Below, piece after piece: positions 1-7,831 of a stretch of 64,000 nt of DNA. Below the pieces are notes generated by a model. That model had not been told where the DNA came from, did not search any database, and saw only the letters and a list, made by a program, of their open reading frames with translations. The position numbers were made by a program, and so were the translations under genes. Source of the stretch: Pinirhizobacter sp036499745 (GTDB taxonomy: Bacteria; Pseudomonadota; Gammaproteobacteria; Xanthomonadales; Rhodanobacteraceae); contig NZ_DASYDG010000041.1 of NCBI RefSeq assembly GCF_036499745.1, forward strand, positions 1 through 64,000. Reading direction: 5' to 3'. Numbering within the stretch: the stretch's first letter is position 1; each line of letters begins with the position of its first letter.

Positions 1-76
1 CCCCCGACTCCCCTCCGACCCCTGAGTGCAAAGCAAACGCCGCCCGCTGTCCCAACAACCCACCGTAGCGTCCGGA

Positions 77-167
77 GGGAGGCGTCGGGTGGCGTTTTCG
101 GAACGCTTCCGCAGGACGGCGAAGCCGGACGAGGACTTAGTGAAGAAAATGCCACCCGACGCCTCCC
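77..167. repeat. Long inverted repeat downstream of purK
   Basis: A 17-bp perfect inverted repeat (77-93 against 151-167) extends inward through a G-T wobble to about 23 bp (77-99 against 145-167). A loop of about 45 bases contains further GC-rich pairing. It lies just past the purK stop, so in a purE-purK transcript it would form a long 3'-end hairpin. There is no clear U-tract, so it is more likely a REP-like palindromic element or an RNA-stabilising or processing structure than a classical intrinsic terminator. Confidence 0.7.
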
Positions 168-187
168 CCCGAAGCCGCCACGCGCTT

Positions 188-1342
188 TTACCCGAGTGCG
201 TCAACGGCTGGTCGCGCCTGCTCTTGCCGGCCTAGGGCTTCGGCGAGCGATGCGACCCGCGAACGCAAGGTGTCGGTGTCCTTCGCGCACACCGTGGCGT
301 GGCCCACCTTGCGGCCGATGCGCGGCTGCTTGCCGTAGTCGTGCCAGTGCGCATCGGTAGCCTTGAGTACCGGTGAGGGATCGGGTAGTTCGCCGATGAA
401 ATTGAACATCACGCAGGGGCCGCGGACGCCGGTGTCGCCCAGGGGCATGCCGAGTACCGCGCGCACGTGATTTTCGAACTGGCTGGTGTGGGCGCCTTCG
501 ATGGTCCAGTGCCCTGAGTTGTGCACGCGTGGTGCCATTTCGTTGCCGAGCAGCTTGCCGCCGCGCACGAACAGTTCCAGGGCGAAGACGCCGACGTAAT
601 CGAGGCGCTCGGCCAGGGTGCGCGCGTGGCGCACGGCATCGACCTGCAGGTTCGAGGGAATGTTCGGCGCTGGGGCCAGGCTGAGCGCAAGCACGCCGTC
701 AGTGTGCCAGTTGCGGGTGAGCGGCCAGGTGCGGAAGTCGCCGTCGCGACCTCGCACGGCCAGTACCGACAACTCCCGGTCGAAGGGCACGAAGGCTTCG
801 AGGATCAGTCCATGGGCTTCGGCCTGGCGGCCTAGCGCGGCCCACGCGGCGTCGGCATCGTCGGAACTGCGCAGCCGGAACTGGCCCTTGCCATCGTAGC
901 CCAGACGGCGTGTTTTCAGGATCGCCGGGGTGCCGATGCGGCTGATCGCCAGATCGAGGTCGGCCCGGGTGTCCACGGGATGGAAATCGGGGGTGTCCAG
1001 GCCGCACTCGCGAAACAGGGTTTTCTCGGCCAGGCGGTCCTGGGTCGCGGCCAGGGCCTGGGGCGCCGGGTACACCGGCACGCGCGACGCCAGCCCGGCG
1101 GCGGCTTCGGCCGGAACGTTCTCGAAATCGAAGGTGACCACGTCCACGGAGCCGGCGAAGCCCGCCAGGGCCTGGGCGTCGCCGTAGTCGGCCACCAGTA
1201 GCGGGCCAACCTGCCCGGCGCACGCATCGGCCGCGCCATCCACCACATAGGTGCGTACGCCCAGGGGTGCGGCGGCCAGGGTGAGCATGCGGGCCAGCTG
1301 GCCGCCACCCAGGATGCCAAGCACAGGCTGGCGGCGGCTCAT
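188..1342 (-). CDS. purK: N5-carboxyaminoimidazole ribonucleotide synthase
   Basis: Cytoplasmic ATP-grasp enzyme of de novo purine synthesis. It carboxylates AIR with bicarbonate and ATP to give N5-CAIR, the substrate of PurE encoded next to it. At 384 residues it has the usual family length. The N-terminus has the glycine-rich pre-ATP-grasp motif (ILGGGQLARML, about residues 9-19). The C-terminal half carries the ATP-grasp metal and substrate segment with NEMAPRVHNSGHWT followed by SQFENHVRA, typical of PurK. Its ATG overlaps the purE stop by four bases, so the two are translationally coupled in the order purE-purK. No odd features were seen. Confidence 0.97.
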   Translation of the reverse strand: MSRRQPVLGILGGGQLARMLTLAAAPLGVRTYVVDGAADACAGQVGPLLVADYGDAQALAGFAGSVDVVTFDFENVPAEAAAGLASRVPVYPAPQALAATQDRLAEKTLFRECGLDTPDFHPVDTRADLDLAISRIGTPAILKTRRLGYDGKGQFRLRSSDDADAAWAALGRQAEAHGLILEAFVPFDRELSVLAVRGRDGDFRTWPLTRNWHTDGVLALSLAPAPNIPSNLQVDAVRHARTLAERLDYVGVFALELFVRGGKLLGNEMAPRVHNSGHWTIEGAHTSQFENHVRAVLGMPLGDTGVRGPCVMFNFIGELPDPSPVLKATDAHWHDYGKQPRIGRKVGHATVCAKDTDTLRSRVASLAEALGRQEQARPAVDALG

Positions 1343-1857
1343 GGGCGGGGGTCCGGCTTGTCGAGTACCGCGGCCGTCTGACGGGCGCGGAATTCGTCCA
1401 GGGCGCGGGCCACCGCCGGATCGTGCAGGGCCAGCACGGCAGCGGCCAGGAGGCCGGCATTGCAGGCGCCGGCGCGGCCGATGGCCAGCGTGCCTACCGG
1501 GATGCCGGCGGGCATCTGCGCGATGGACAGCAGGGAATCCATGCCATTGAGGGCCTTGGACTGCACCGGCACACCAAATACGGGCAGGCGTGTCTTGGCG
1601 GCCAGCATGCCCGGCAAGTGGGCCGCACCGCCTGCGCCGGCGATGATCACCTGCAGACCGCGGCCCACCGCTTCATCGGCGTAGGAGAAAAGGAGGTCCG
1701 GCGTGCGGTGCGCCGAGACCACGCGGACCTCGTGCCCGATGCCCAGGTCCGTCAGGATGTTGCAGGCGTGCTCCATGGTCTCCCAATCGGAAGACGAGCC
1801 CATTACCACGCCCACGCGGGGCGCCGAAGCCGCTGGAGTCATCGCCTGGATATCCAA
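1339..1857 (-). CDS. purE: N5-carboxyaminoimidazole ribonucleotide mutase, catalytic subunit
   Basis: Class I PurE converts N5-CAIR to CAIR in purine biosynthesis, directly after PurK. The 172-residue protein shows the hallmark VVMGSSSDWETM near residue 20, SAHRTPD with the catalytic histidine around residue 50, and the glycine-rich GAGGAAHLPGM loop around residues 74-84. About 12 extra residues precede the conserved core; a start closer to VGVVMGSSSD would be possible but no better start is seen. It is the first gene of a two-gene purEK unit and is divergent from the Trm112-like gene across a 49-base gap. Confidence 0.97.
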   Translation of the reverse strand: MDIQAMTPAASAPRVGVVMGSSSDWETMEHACNILTDLGIGHEVRVVSAHRTPDLLFSYADEAVGRGLQVIIAGAGGAAHLPGMLAAKTRLPVFGVPVQSKALNGMDSLLSIAQMPAGIPVGTLAIGRAGACNAGLLAAAVLALHDPAVARALDEFRARQTAAVLDKPDPRP

Positions 1858-1906
1858 AAAAGCGTTATTGTAAGCGCATTCCCGGCATTAGGCATGGCCC
1901 CATCCC

Positions 1907-2179
1907 ATGGACAAGCGTCTGCTCGACATCCTCTGCTGCCCCGTCAGCAAGCGCCCGTTGCGAACCCTCAAAGCGGGTGAACTGGAGATGCTCAACGCCG
2001 GCATCGAGAAAGGCCAGGTGCAAAACGTGGCGGGCGAGAAAGTCTCCCAGCATGTGGACGAAGGCCTGGTTACTACCGACGGCAAGGTGGTTTATCGGGT
2101 GGACGATGGCATTCCCGTCATGCTTCCCGAACAAGGTATTGGTACCGTCCAGTTCAACGAGTGGCCGGCAAACCCTTGA
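1907..2179 (+). CDS. Trm112-like small protein (YcaR/UPF0434 family)
   Basis: Small cytoplasmic protein of 90 residues resembling the bacterial Trm112/YcaR family. It begins MDKRLLDILCCPVSK, where the family has a 'LLxIL.CPV' start, and ends with the DGIPVMLPE motif typical of the family. It is longer than the usual 60-70 residues because of an insert of about 25 residues in the middle. Only the first cysteine pair is present and no second CxxC follows, so zinc binding is uncertain. The cellular role of these proteins in bacteria is poorly defined; the eukaryotic and archaeal relatives activate methyltransferases. Confidence 0.85.
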   Translation: MDKRLLDILCCPVSKRPLRTLKAGELEMLNAGIEKGQVQNVAGEKVSQHVDEGLVTTDGKVVYRVDDGIPVMLPEQGIGTVQFNEWPANP

Positions 2180-2275
2180 ACAGCCCGTCCGTGATAGGGG
2201 TCACAAATCAAAACCTGCTTTCCGGCAAACTTGCCGTTCGGAGCGGGGGCTTCCCAAGTGAATCCAGGTGCGGCG

Positions 2276-4561
2276 ATGAGTAACGCCAAAGAGCCTTCCA
2301 ATGTGGTGGATCTGGGCGCGCGGCTCGACCCGCGAGAAAGCCGGGTGGGAGACCTCCTGATCGCCGTACGCGGTATTGCCACGCAGAAGCTGCACGCGCT
2401 GGCCAGCAACATGTTCGAGAATGTCGACGACGCCCTGTTCGACCTCGCCGAGAAGGCCGAGAGCAATGCGGCGCAAACCCAGTATTTCGACGGCATGCGC
2501 GAGGTGCGCAAGAAGCGGGCGCTGGTGGAGCGCAGTTTCCTTGGCCAGACCACCCGCGACTTCGCCGATTTCTCCGCCGGCCGTGCCCGCAGCGAACCGG
2601 ACAACGCCGAGCGCAACGCCTTCATGACCCCTGAGCTTTCGCTCGTTGGCGAAAGTGAGCTTGAGGAATCACTTGCCATCACCAGCATGGTGGGCAAGAA
2701 CGAAACCCGCATGGCGCGCGCGTTGTTCGCGGTGAACCAGCGCCTTTCAGTGATCTGTGGTGGCACCCGCACCGACGATGCAAACAATCCCATCGGCCCT
2801 GGTGCGCTGTCGCAGGCCTTCCGCCAGGCCGTGCGCGAGCTGGGCGTGGATGTCCGGGTGAAGCTGATCATCTACAAGCTGTTCGACCGCTACGTGCTGT
2901 CGGGCCTGGATGAGCTCTACGACGAGGTCAACAACGAGCTGGCCAATGCCGGCGTGTTGCCGCAGCTGCGCCATGAACTTCCCGGACGCCGGACCGACGG
3001 CGCGAGCCCGCGCGTTTCGACCGACGGCACGCCCCTGCCCGCCGAATACGCAGCCGAGGAAGGCGCCCCCGGCGACTACACCGCCGACATCATGCTTACC
3101 CTGCAGTCGCTTTTCAGCGCCCGGCGCGGCGCGGTGGGCCACGGCGGCCAGGCTGGCGGGGGCGCGGCAGGCAGCCACTACGCAGCCGGCCCGGCGGGGC
3201 CACCACCGAGCCCGGCGGAACTGCTGGGCGCACTCACCCTGCTGCAGAGCCAGATTGCCGGGACCACGCAAGGCCTGCCGCTCAGCCCTGCCGAGAGCAA
3301 TGCAGAAGTTGGCCACCTGAAGGAACAGCTGCTGCTGCAGCTGGGCCAGTTGCGTGGCCAACCGTCCACGCACGTGGCCAGCATGGACGAGGACACCATT
3401 GATCTGGTCGGCATGCTTTTCGAGTTCATCCTCGAAGACCGCAACCTCCCGGCCGAGATGCAGGTGCTGCTGGCTCGCCTGCAGATTCCTTACCTGAAGG
3501 TTGCGTTGATCGACCGGCGCATGTTCGCCCATCGCAACCATCCGGCGCGTCGCCTGCTTGACGCGCTGGCCGATGCCGGCAAGGGCTGGTCGCTGGATGC
3601 CGACCGCGACCACCGCCTGTACGACAAGGTCAAATCCATCGTCGATCGTCTGCTGCAGGACTTCGACGACGACATGCACATCTTCGACCGGTTATCGGGC
3701 GAGTTGCAGGAGTTCCTGGACGTCGGCCGCAAGCGCGCTGAGCTTGCCGAGCAGCGCGTGGCCGAATCCACCCGTGGCCGCGAGAAACTCGAGCAGGCGC
3801 GCCGCCGCGCCGCACGCGAGATCGTCGACCGCATCGGCCAGCGGCACCTGCCGGCGCTGGCGCATGGGGTGCTCACGCGGGCCTGGGCCAACTATCTGGT
3901 GCTGACCCTGCTGCGCCAGGGTGATGAGTCTCCCGAATTTCGCGAGGCCCTTCGCTTCGTCGATGATTTCATCGCCACCGTGCAGCCGATGTCCGATGCC
4001 ACCACACGCCAGCTGCTGCGTAACCGCCTGCCCTTCATCGAGCGCAACCTGCGCCGGGGCCTGACTGCGGTGGCGTTCCAGGAAGCGGACACCGAACAAC
4101 TGATGACGCAGCTGCAGGAGTTCTACCGCCAGCAGCTGGGCGAAGTACGGGCGCCGTCGCCGGATACCCCGGCCGCGCCACTGCCGATCCCCGATTCCAT
4201 CCAGGCCATCGTCGAACCGGAACTGCTCGAACCCGAAGACCACGACCTGGGCATCGACGACGATGCCATCGCCGACAACTTCCTGGCCCAGGCCGCGGAG
4301 TTGCGCGTAGGCCAGTGGGTGGCCTTCGCCGACCAAGACGACAACAGCGAGCGCGCCAAGCTGTCGTGGATCAGCCCGATCAGCGGCCGCTACCTGTTCG
4401 TCAACCGCCGTGGCCTGAAAGTGGCCGACCACAGCCAGGTGTCGTTGGCTGCCGCGCTCGCCAACGGCCGCGCCACGGTACTCGAATCCGCATTGCTGTT
4501 CGACCGGGCGATGGACGCCATCGTCGAGAAGCTGCGCCAGCCAGGTTCCGATACTCCATGA
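2276..4561 (+). CDS. DUF1631 family protein
   Basis: Large cytoplasmic protein of 761 residues matching the DUF1631 family found in beta- and gammaproteobacteria, whose function is not established. The ATG at 2276 gives MSNAKEPSNVVDLG. An upstream in-frame extension to 2231 lacks an SD and looks spurious. The protein is mostly helical, with a low-complexity Gly/Ala/Pro stretch near residues 290-320. The C-terminal part (about residues 680-740) contains GQWVAFADQ and then RAKLSWISPISGRYLFVN, a PilZ-like beta-barrel signature typical of the family. PilZ-like folds can bind c-di-GMP, but the arginine motif is not clear here. Its stop overlaps the nadC start (ATGA). Automatic labels such as 'thymidine phosphorylase' for such proteins are not supported by the sequence. 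Confidence 0.88.
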   Translation: MSNAKEPSNVVDLGARLDPRESRVGDLLIAVRGIATQKLHALASNMFENVDDALFDLAEKAESNAAQTQYFDGMREVRKKRALVERSFLGQTTRDFADFSAGRARSEPDNAERNAFMTPELSLVGESELEESLAITSMVGKNETRMARALFAVNQRLSVICGGTRTDDANNPIGPGALSQAFRQAVRELGVDVRVKLIIYKLFDRYVLSGLDELYDEVNNELANAGVLPQLRHELPGRRTDGASPRVSTDGTPLPAEYAAEEGAPGDYTADIMLTLQSLFSARRGAVGHGGQAGGGAAGSHYAAGPAGPPPSPAELLGALTLLQSQIAGTTQGLPLSPAESNAEVGHLKEQLLLQLGQLRGQPSTHVASMDEDTIDLVGMLFEFILEDRNLPAEMQVLLARLQIPYLKVALIDRRMFAHRNHPARRLLDALADAGKGWSLDADRDHRLYDKVKSIVDRLLQDFDDDMHIFDRLSGELQEFLDVGRKRAELAEQRVAESTRGREKLEQARRRAAREIVDRIGQRHLPALAHGVLTRAWANYLVLTLLRQGDESPEFREALRFVDDFIATVQPMSDATTRQLLRNRLPFIERNLRRGLTAVAFQEADTEQLMTQLQEFYRQQLGEVRAPSPDTPAAPLPIPDSIQAIVEPELLEPEDHDLGIDDDAIADNFLAQAAELRVGQWVAFADQDDNSERAKLSWISPISGRYLFVNRRGLKVADHSQVSLAAALANGRATVLESALLFDRAMDAIVEKLRQPGSDTP

Positions 4562-5427
4562 CCACACCGCCTTCCCCGGCTGCGCCGCTGGCGCGGCCGG
4601 ATCCCATTCGCGTGGACGCCGATGTGGCGCGCGCCCTGGCCGAGGACATCGGCGGCGGCGACGTCACCGCCGACCTCCTTCCCCGCGATGCTACGGCCAG
4701 CGCGGTGCTGACCTGCCGCGAAGACGCTGTCCTTGCCGGACAGGACTGGTTCGACGCCTGTTTCCGTCATCTTGACCCGCACGCGGTGATCCACTGGCAC
4801 GCGGCCGACGGCGATCGCCTTGCCGCCGGCCAGGTGGTCTGCATGCTTCACGGCAGCGCCCGTGCCCTGGTAACGGCCGAGCGTTCGGCGCTGAATTTTC
4901 TGCAGCTGCTTTCGGGTACGGCCACCACCACCGCCCGCTTCGTGGCGGAAGTCGCCGGCACCCGCACGCGCATCCTGGACACACGCAAGACACTCCCGGG
5001 CCTGCGCATGGCACAGAAGTACGCCGTGCTTTGCGGCGGCGGTACCAATCACCGGGTGGGCCTGTTCGACGCCATCCTGGTGAAGGAAAACCACATCATG
5101 GCCGCCGGCGGCATCGACCGCGCCGTCAGCGCCGGTCGCACCATGCATCCTCGGCTGCTGCTGGAAGTGGAGGTGGAGACGCTCGATGAACTGCGCCAGG
5201 CCATCGACGCCGGCGTCGACCGCATCCTGGTGGACAACTTCACCCACGAGAACCTTCTCGAAGCGGTACGCATGGCCGATGGCCGCGTACCCCTGGAGGT
5301 ATCGGGCAATGTGGAGATCGCCTCGCTGGCGCGGATCGCCGCCACGGGCGTCGACTTCATTTCCAGTGGCGCCCTGACCAAACACGTGCGGGCGATCGAC
5401 CTTTCGCTGCGACTTCAGCTGGATTAG
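4558..5427 (+). CDS. nadC: Nicotinate-nucleotide pyrophosphorylase (carboxylating)
   Basis: Quinolinate phosphoribosyltransferase converts quinolinate and PRPP to nicotinate mononucleotide and CO2 in de novo NAD synthesis. The 289-residue protein has LAEDIGGGDVTADLL near residue 28, TAERSALNFLQLLSG near residue 107, the substrate-binding ILDTRKTLPGLR near residue 140, LVKENHI near residue 175, LLEVEVET near residue 200, and the C-terminal LEVSGNV plus DFISSGALT. These are the standard NadC motifs. The ATG overlaps the stop of the DUF1631 gene by four bases, so the two are coupled; longer in-frame starts upstream lie inside that gene. Confidence 0.97.
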   Translation: MTTPPSPAAPLARPDPIRVDADVARALAEDIGGGDVTADLLPRDATASAVLTCREDAVLAGQDWFDACFRHLDPHAVIHWHAADGDRLAAGQVVCMLHGSARALVTAERSALNFLQLLSGTATTTARFVAEVAGTRTRILDTRKTLPGLRMAQKYAVLCGGGTNHRVGLFDAILVKENHIMAAGGIDRAVSAGRTMHPRLLLEVEVETLDELRQAIDAGVDRILVDNFTHENLLEAVRMADGRVPLEVSGNVEIASLARIAATGVDFISSGALTKHVRAIDLSLRLQLD

Positions 5428-5473
5428 CCCTTAAGCGCTTGCGAGTGGGGCCCGGCGGCCACACACTGCTTCC

Positions 5474-5923
5474 ATGCTTTCGCTTACCGACCTTTTCGTC
5501 ATGCTTGCGCTATGCGGCCTGGTGGCCTCATGGATCGGGCTGACCGCTGCGCGGGAGCGCGCCGTGGCGCAGGCATCGCGGTTGTGCAGCGAGCGCGACG
5601 TGCAGTTGCTGGACCAGAGCGTGGCGCTATCGGCCCTTCGCCTGTACCGGCATGACGGCCAGTTGGGCGTGGAAGTGCGCTATGGCTTCGAAGTGAGCCT
5701 GGACGGCCGCACACGGCAGCGGGGCCAGATCTGGATGCGGGGACGCCGGGTAGCCCGGCTGGTGATACCCGAGCGGGATGTATCGGCCCTGGCGTCTGCC
5801 GAGCCCGATTACCCCGAAGCCGTCTATGGCCCCCGGCGGCCACCGGTCACGCCCAGGCGCATTGCCGAGGGCAGTACCGACAACGTCATCCCGTTCCGGC
5901 CAAAGCCGAAAGATCCTTCGTAA
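5474..5923 (+). CDS. DUF3301 membrane-anchored protein
   Basis: Protein of 149 residues with a single N-terminal membrane segment (about residues 5-25) and a soluble domain. The segment ERAVAQASRLCSERDVQLLDQSVAL followed by a YGFEVSLDG...RGQIWMRG core is characteristic of DUF3301, a family of unknown function in gammaproteobacteria. The ATG at 5474 is 46 bases after nadC, so it could be transcribed with it. Its 3' end abuts sspB on the other strand, with only 4 bases between the stops. Confidence 0.85.
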   Translation: MLSLTDLFVMLALCGLVASWIGLTAARERAVAQASRLCSERDVQLLDQSVALSALRLYRHDGQLGVEVRYGFEVSLDGRTRQRGQIWMRGRRVARLVIPERDVSALASAEPDYPEAVYGPRRPPVTPRRIAEGSTDNVIPFRPKPKDPS

Positions 5924-5927
5924 GAAG

Positions 5928-6380
5928 TTACTTCACCACCCTCAGGTGCGGCGCGCCGCGCTTGGGACGGTCGTCGGACGGCGGCGGCTCGGAGTCGCCG
6001 TCGGCGTCGTTGCCACCACCACCCTCGCCCGCCACCGAGGCATTTTCGTCGGCCGGGAACATCATGCCCTGGCCGTTCTCCTGCGCGTACAGCGCCAGCA
6101 CCGCCGCCACCGGGATGCTGATCGACTGGCTCACGCCGGAAAAACGTGCCTGGAAGCTGATGACATCGTTGCCGAGGTCGAGATTGGCCACGGCTCGCAT
6201 GGCCAGATTAAGCACCACCTGGCCGTTCTTGATCACATGGCTGGGCACTTTCACCCCGGCCTGGCCAGCATCGACCAGCACATAGGGGGTAAGCCCGTTG
6301 TCGCTGATCCAGTCGTAGATCGCACGTAACAGGTACGGGCGATTGGAAGTCATGCCGGTGGGTTCGCTGGTTTCAGTCAT
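5928..6380 (-). CDS. sspB: ClpXP protease specificity-enhancing factor SspB
   Basis: Adaptor that delivers ssrA-tagged and other substrates to ClpXP. The 150-residue protein begins with the conserved RPYLLRAIYDWISDNGLTPY (residues 15-34). It then has LVDAG, VVLNLAMRAV and ISFQARFSGV, which form the tag-binding SspB fold. A flexible acidic linker (GGGGNDADGDSEPPP) leads to the ClpX-docking tail RGAPHLRVVK at the very end, as in other SspB proteins. Its ATG overlaps the sspA stop by one base, forming the classic sspAB operon downstream of petABC. Confidence 0.97.
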   Translation of the reverse strand: MTETSEPTGMTSNRPYLLRAIYDWISDNGLTPYVLVDAGQAGVKVPSHVIKNGQVVLNLAMRAVANLDLGNDVISFQARFSGVSQSISIPVAAVLALYAQENGQGMMFPADENASVAGEGGGGNDADGDSEPPPSDDRPKRGAPHLRVVK

Positions 6381-7006
6381 TACAGTTCGCGCATCGCTTT
6401 TTCTTCAGGCGTCAGGCTACGAGCAAACCCCTGGGTGTGGAATAGCCGTTCGCCGTAATCGATGATCGGCTTGCCGTCCTTGCCCAGGTCAATCCCAAGC
6501 ATGGACAGGCGCCAGACCACCGGCGCCACCAGGCAATCGGCAAGGCTCATTTCCGGATTCAGGAAGAAACGCGAGGCCTTGAACAGCGGCAGCGCCTCGA
6601 GCAGGTGCTCGCGCAGCCGCTTGCGGGCGGCCTCGGCGGGCTTGCCGCCGGCACGGATCACGTTGATCTCGGGTAGCCAGTCGCGCTCGATGCGCACCGA
6701 GGCCAGACGCAGGCGGGCCCGGGACAGCGGGTCGATCGGCATCAGCGGCGGGTGCGGGTAGCGCTCGTCGAGGTACTCGCACACCACAGAGGTGTCGTAG
6801 AGCGTGAGGTCGCGATCGACCAGGGTCGGCAAGGTGCCATAGGGATTGAGGTCGACGAGGTCGGCCGGCGGTTTCTCCGGGTCGACCATCACGCGTTCGT
6901 AGCTGACGCCCTTGGCGGCAAGCACGAGGCGCGTACGGTGACACTGGACGTCCTCGGCGGTGGTGTAGAGCGCGAGTACGGTCCGCGAACGGGCGTTTTG
7001 CACCAT
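6380..7006 (-). CDS. sspA: Stringent starvation protein A (GST-fold)
   Basis: SspA is a glutathione-S-transferase-fold protein that binds RNA polymerase and acts in starvation and acid responses. The 208-residue sequence has the N-terminal thioredoxin-like domain with ALYTTAEDVQCHRTRLVLAAKG, the NPYGTLPTLVDRDL turn with the cis-proline position, and TSVVCEYLDERYPHPPLMP. A helical C-terminal domain follows. SspA proteins lack GST catalytic activity. The gene follows petC by 78 bases, separated by a strong hairpin (7057-7078), and is coupled to sspB. Confidence 0.95.
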   Translation of the reverse strand: MVQNARSRTVLALYTTAEDVQCHRTRLVLAAKGVSYERVMVDPEKPPADLVDLNPYGTLPTLVDRDLTLYDTSVVCEYLDERYPHPPLMPIDPLSRARLRLASVRIERDWLPEINVIRAGGKPAEAARKRLREHLLEALPLFKASRFFLNPEMSLADCLVAPVVWRLSMLGIDLGKDGKPIIDYGERLFHTQGFARSLTPEEKAMREL

Positions 7007-7056
7007 AACCTTGCTCTCCTCCCCTGGGAAATGCCGGCTTAGCCTACCCTATGAAG

Positions 7057-7078
7057 AAGGGCGGCTTGCGCCGCCCTT
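7057..7078 (-). terminator. Hairpin between petC and sspA
   Basis: A perfect 9-bp inverted repeat (7057-7065 against 7070-7078) with a four-base loop lies 7 bases downstream of the petC stop and about 50 bases upstream of sspA. On the minus strand it is followed by CTTCAT rather than a good U-tract, so it may be an attenuating or processing hairpin rather than a full terminator. Confidence 0.6.
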
Positions 7079-7084
7079 GCGCCC

Positions 7085-7831
7085 TTAGTGGACGTCCTTC
7101 CAGTACTCATGCTTGAGCATATACGCCAGGAAGGTGAAACCGGCCAGGAACAGGATCACCCATACGCCCATCGACTGCCGCTGGAGCGCCGCGGGCTCGG
7201 CCGCGTATTCCAGGAAGGCGGTGAGGTCGCGGGTGGCACCCTTGAACTGCTCCGGGGTCATGCGACCGGGCTGGGCCAGTTCCAGTTTCTCGACCGCGGC
7301 CTCGCCCTGGGCATCGGGCTTACCCTTGATCGCCACCTGCACACCCTGCAGTTCCCATAGCGGGTTCGGCATCGAGGCGTTGGCGAAGATGGTGTTGTTC
7401 CAGCCCACCGGGCGGGACGGGTCAAGGTAGAAGGAGTTGAGGTAATTGAATACCCAGTCCTGGCCCTTGGCGCGCACTTCCAGGGAAAGATCCGGCGGTG
7501 CCTTGCCGAACCACTCCTTGGCGGAATCCTCCGGCATGTGCGAGACCACCGTTTCACCGAACTTAGCGCCGGTGAAATTGAGGTTGTCCATCACATCCTG
7601 CTCGGAGAGCCCGAGGTCCTCGGCAATGCGCGAGTAGCGCACGTATTTGAGCGAGTGGCAGCCTACGCAGTAATTGAAGAACAACTTGGCGCCGCGCTGC
7701 AGCGAGGCGGTGTCGTTCACGTTGGCACCGGCGGCCGGCATCTCCGGGCCTTCCTCGGCCATGACAGCGGACGTACCGCCGACGAAGAGGCCGAAGGCGA
7801 GTGCGATGGTGGAGAAATACCGCTTAGTCAT
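7085..7831 (-). CDS. petC: Ubiquinol-cytochrome c reductase, cytochrome c1
   Basis: Haem c subunit of the cytochrome bc1 complex (complex III), on the periplasmic face of the inner membrane. The 248-residue protein has an N-terminal signal (residues 1-25), the haem-attachment motif CVGCHSLKYVRYSR at about residue 55, the segment VFNYLNSFYLDPSRP and the probable axial methionine region ASMPNPLWELQG. One C-terminal transmembrane anchor (VWVILFLAGFTFLAYMLKH) precedes a short cytoplasmic tail. Its start overlaps the petB stop by 8 bases. It is the third gene of petABC. Confidence 0.97.
   Translation of the reverse strand: MTKRYFSTIALAFGLFVGGTSAVMAEEGPEMPAAGANVNDTASLQRGAKLFFNYCVGCHSLKYVRYSRIAEDLGLSEQDVMDNLNFTGAKFGETVVSHMPEDSAKEWFGKAPPDLSLEVRAKGQDWVFNYLNSFYLDPSRPVGWNNTIFANASMPNPLWELQGVQVAIKGKPDAQGEAAVEKLELAQPGRMTPEQFKGATRDLTAFLEYAAEPAALQRQSMGVWVILFLAGFTFLAYMLKHEYWKDVH

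Noticed and set aside
26..235. A 69-codon reading at the left edge
   Set aside because: It spans the long inverted repeat and runs into the purK 3' end on the other strand; no SD or domain.
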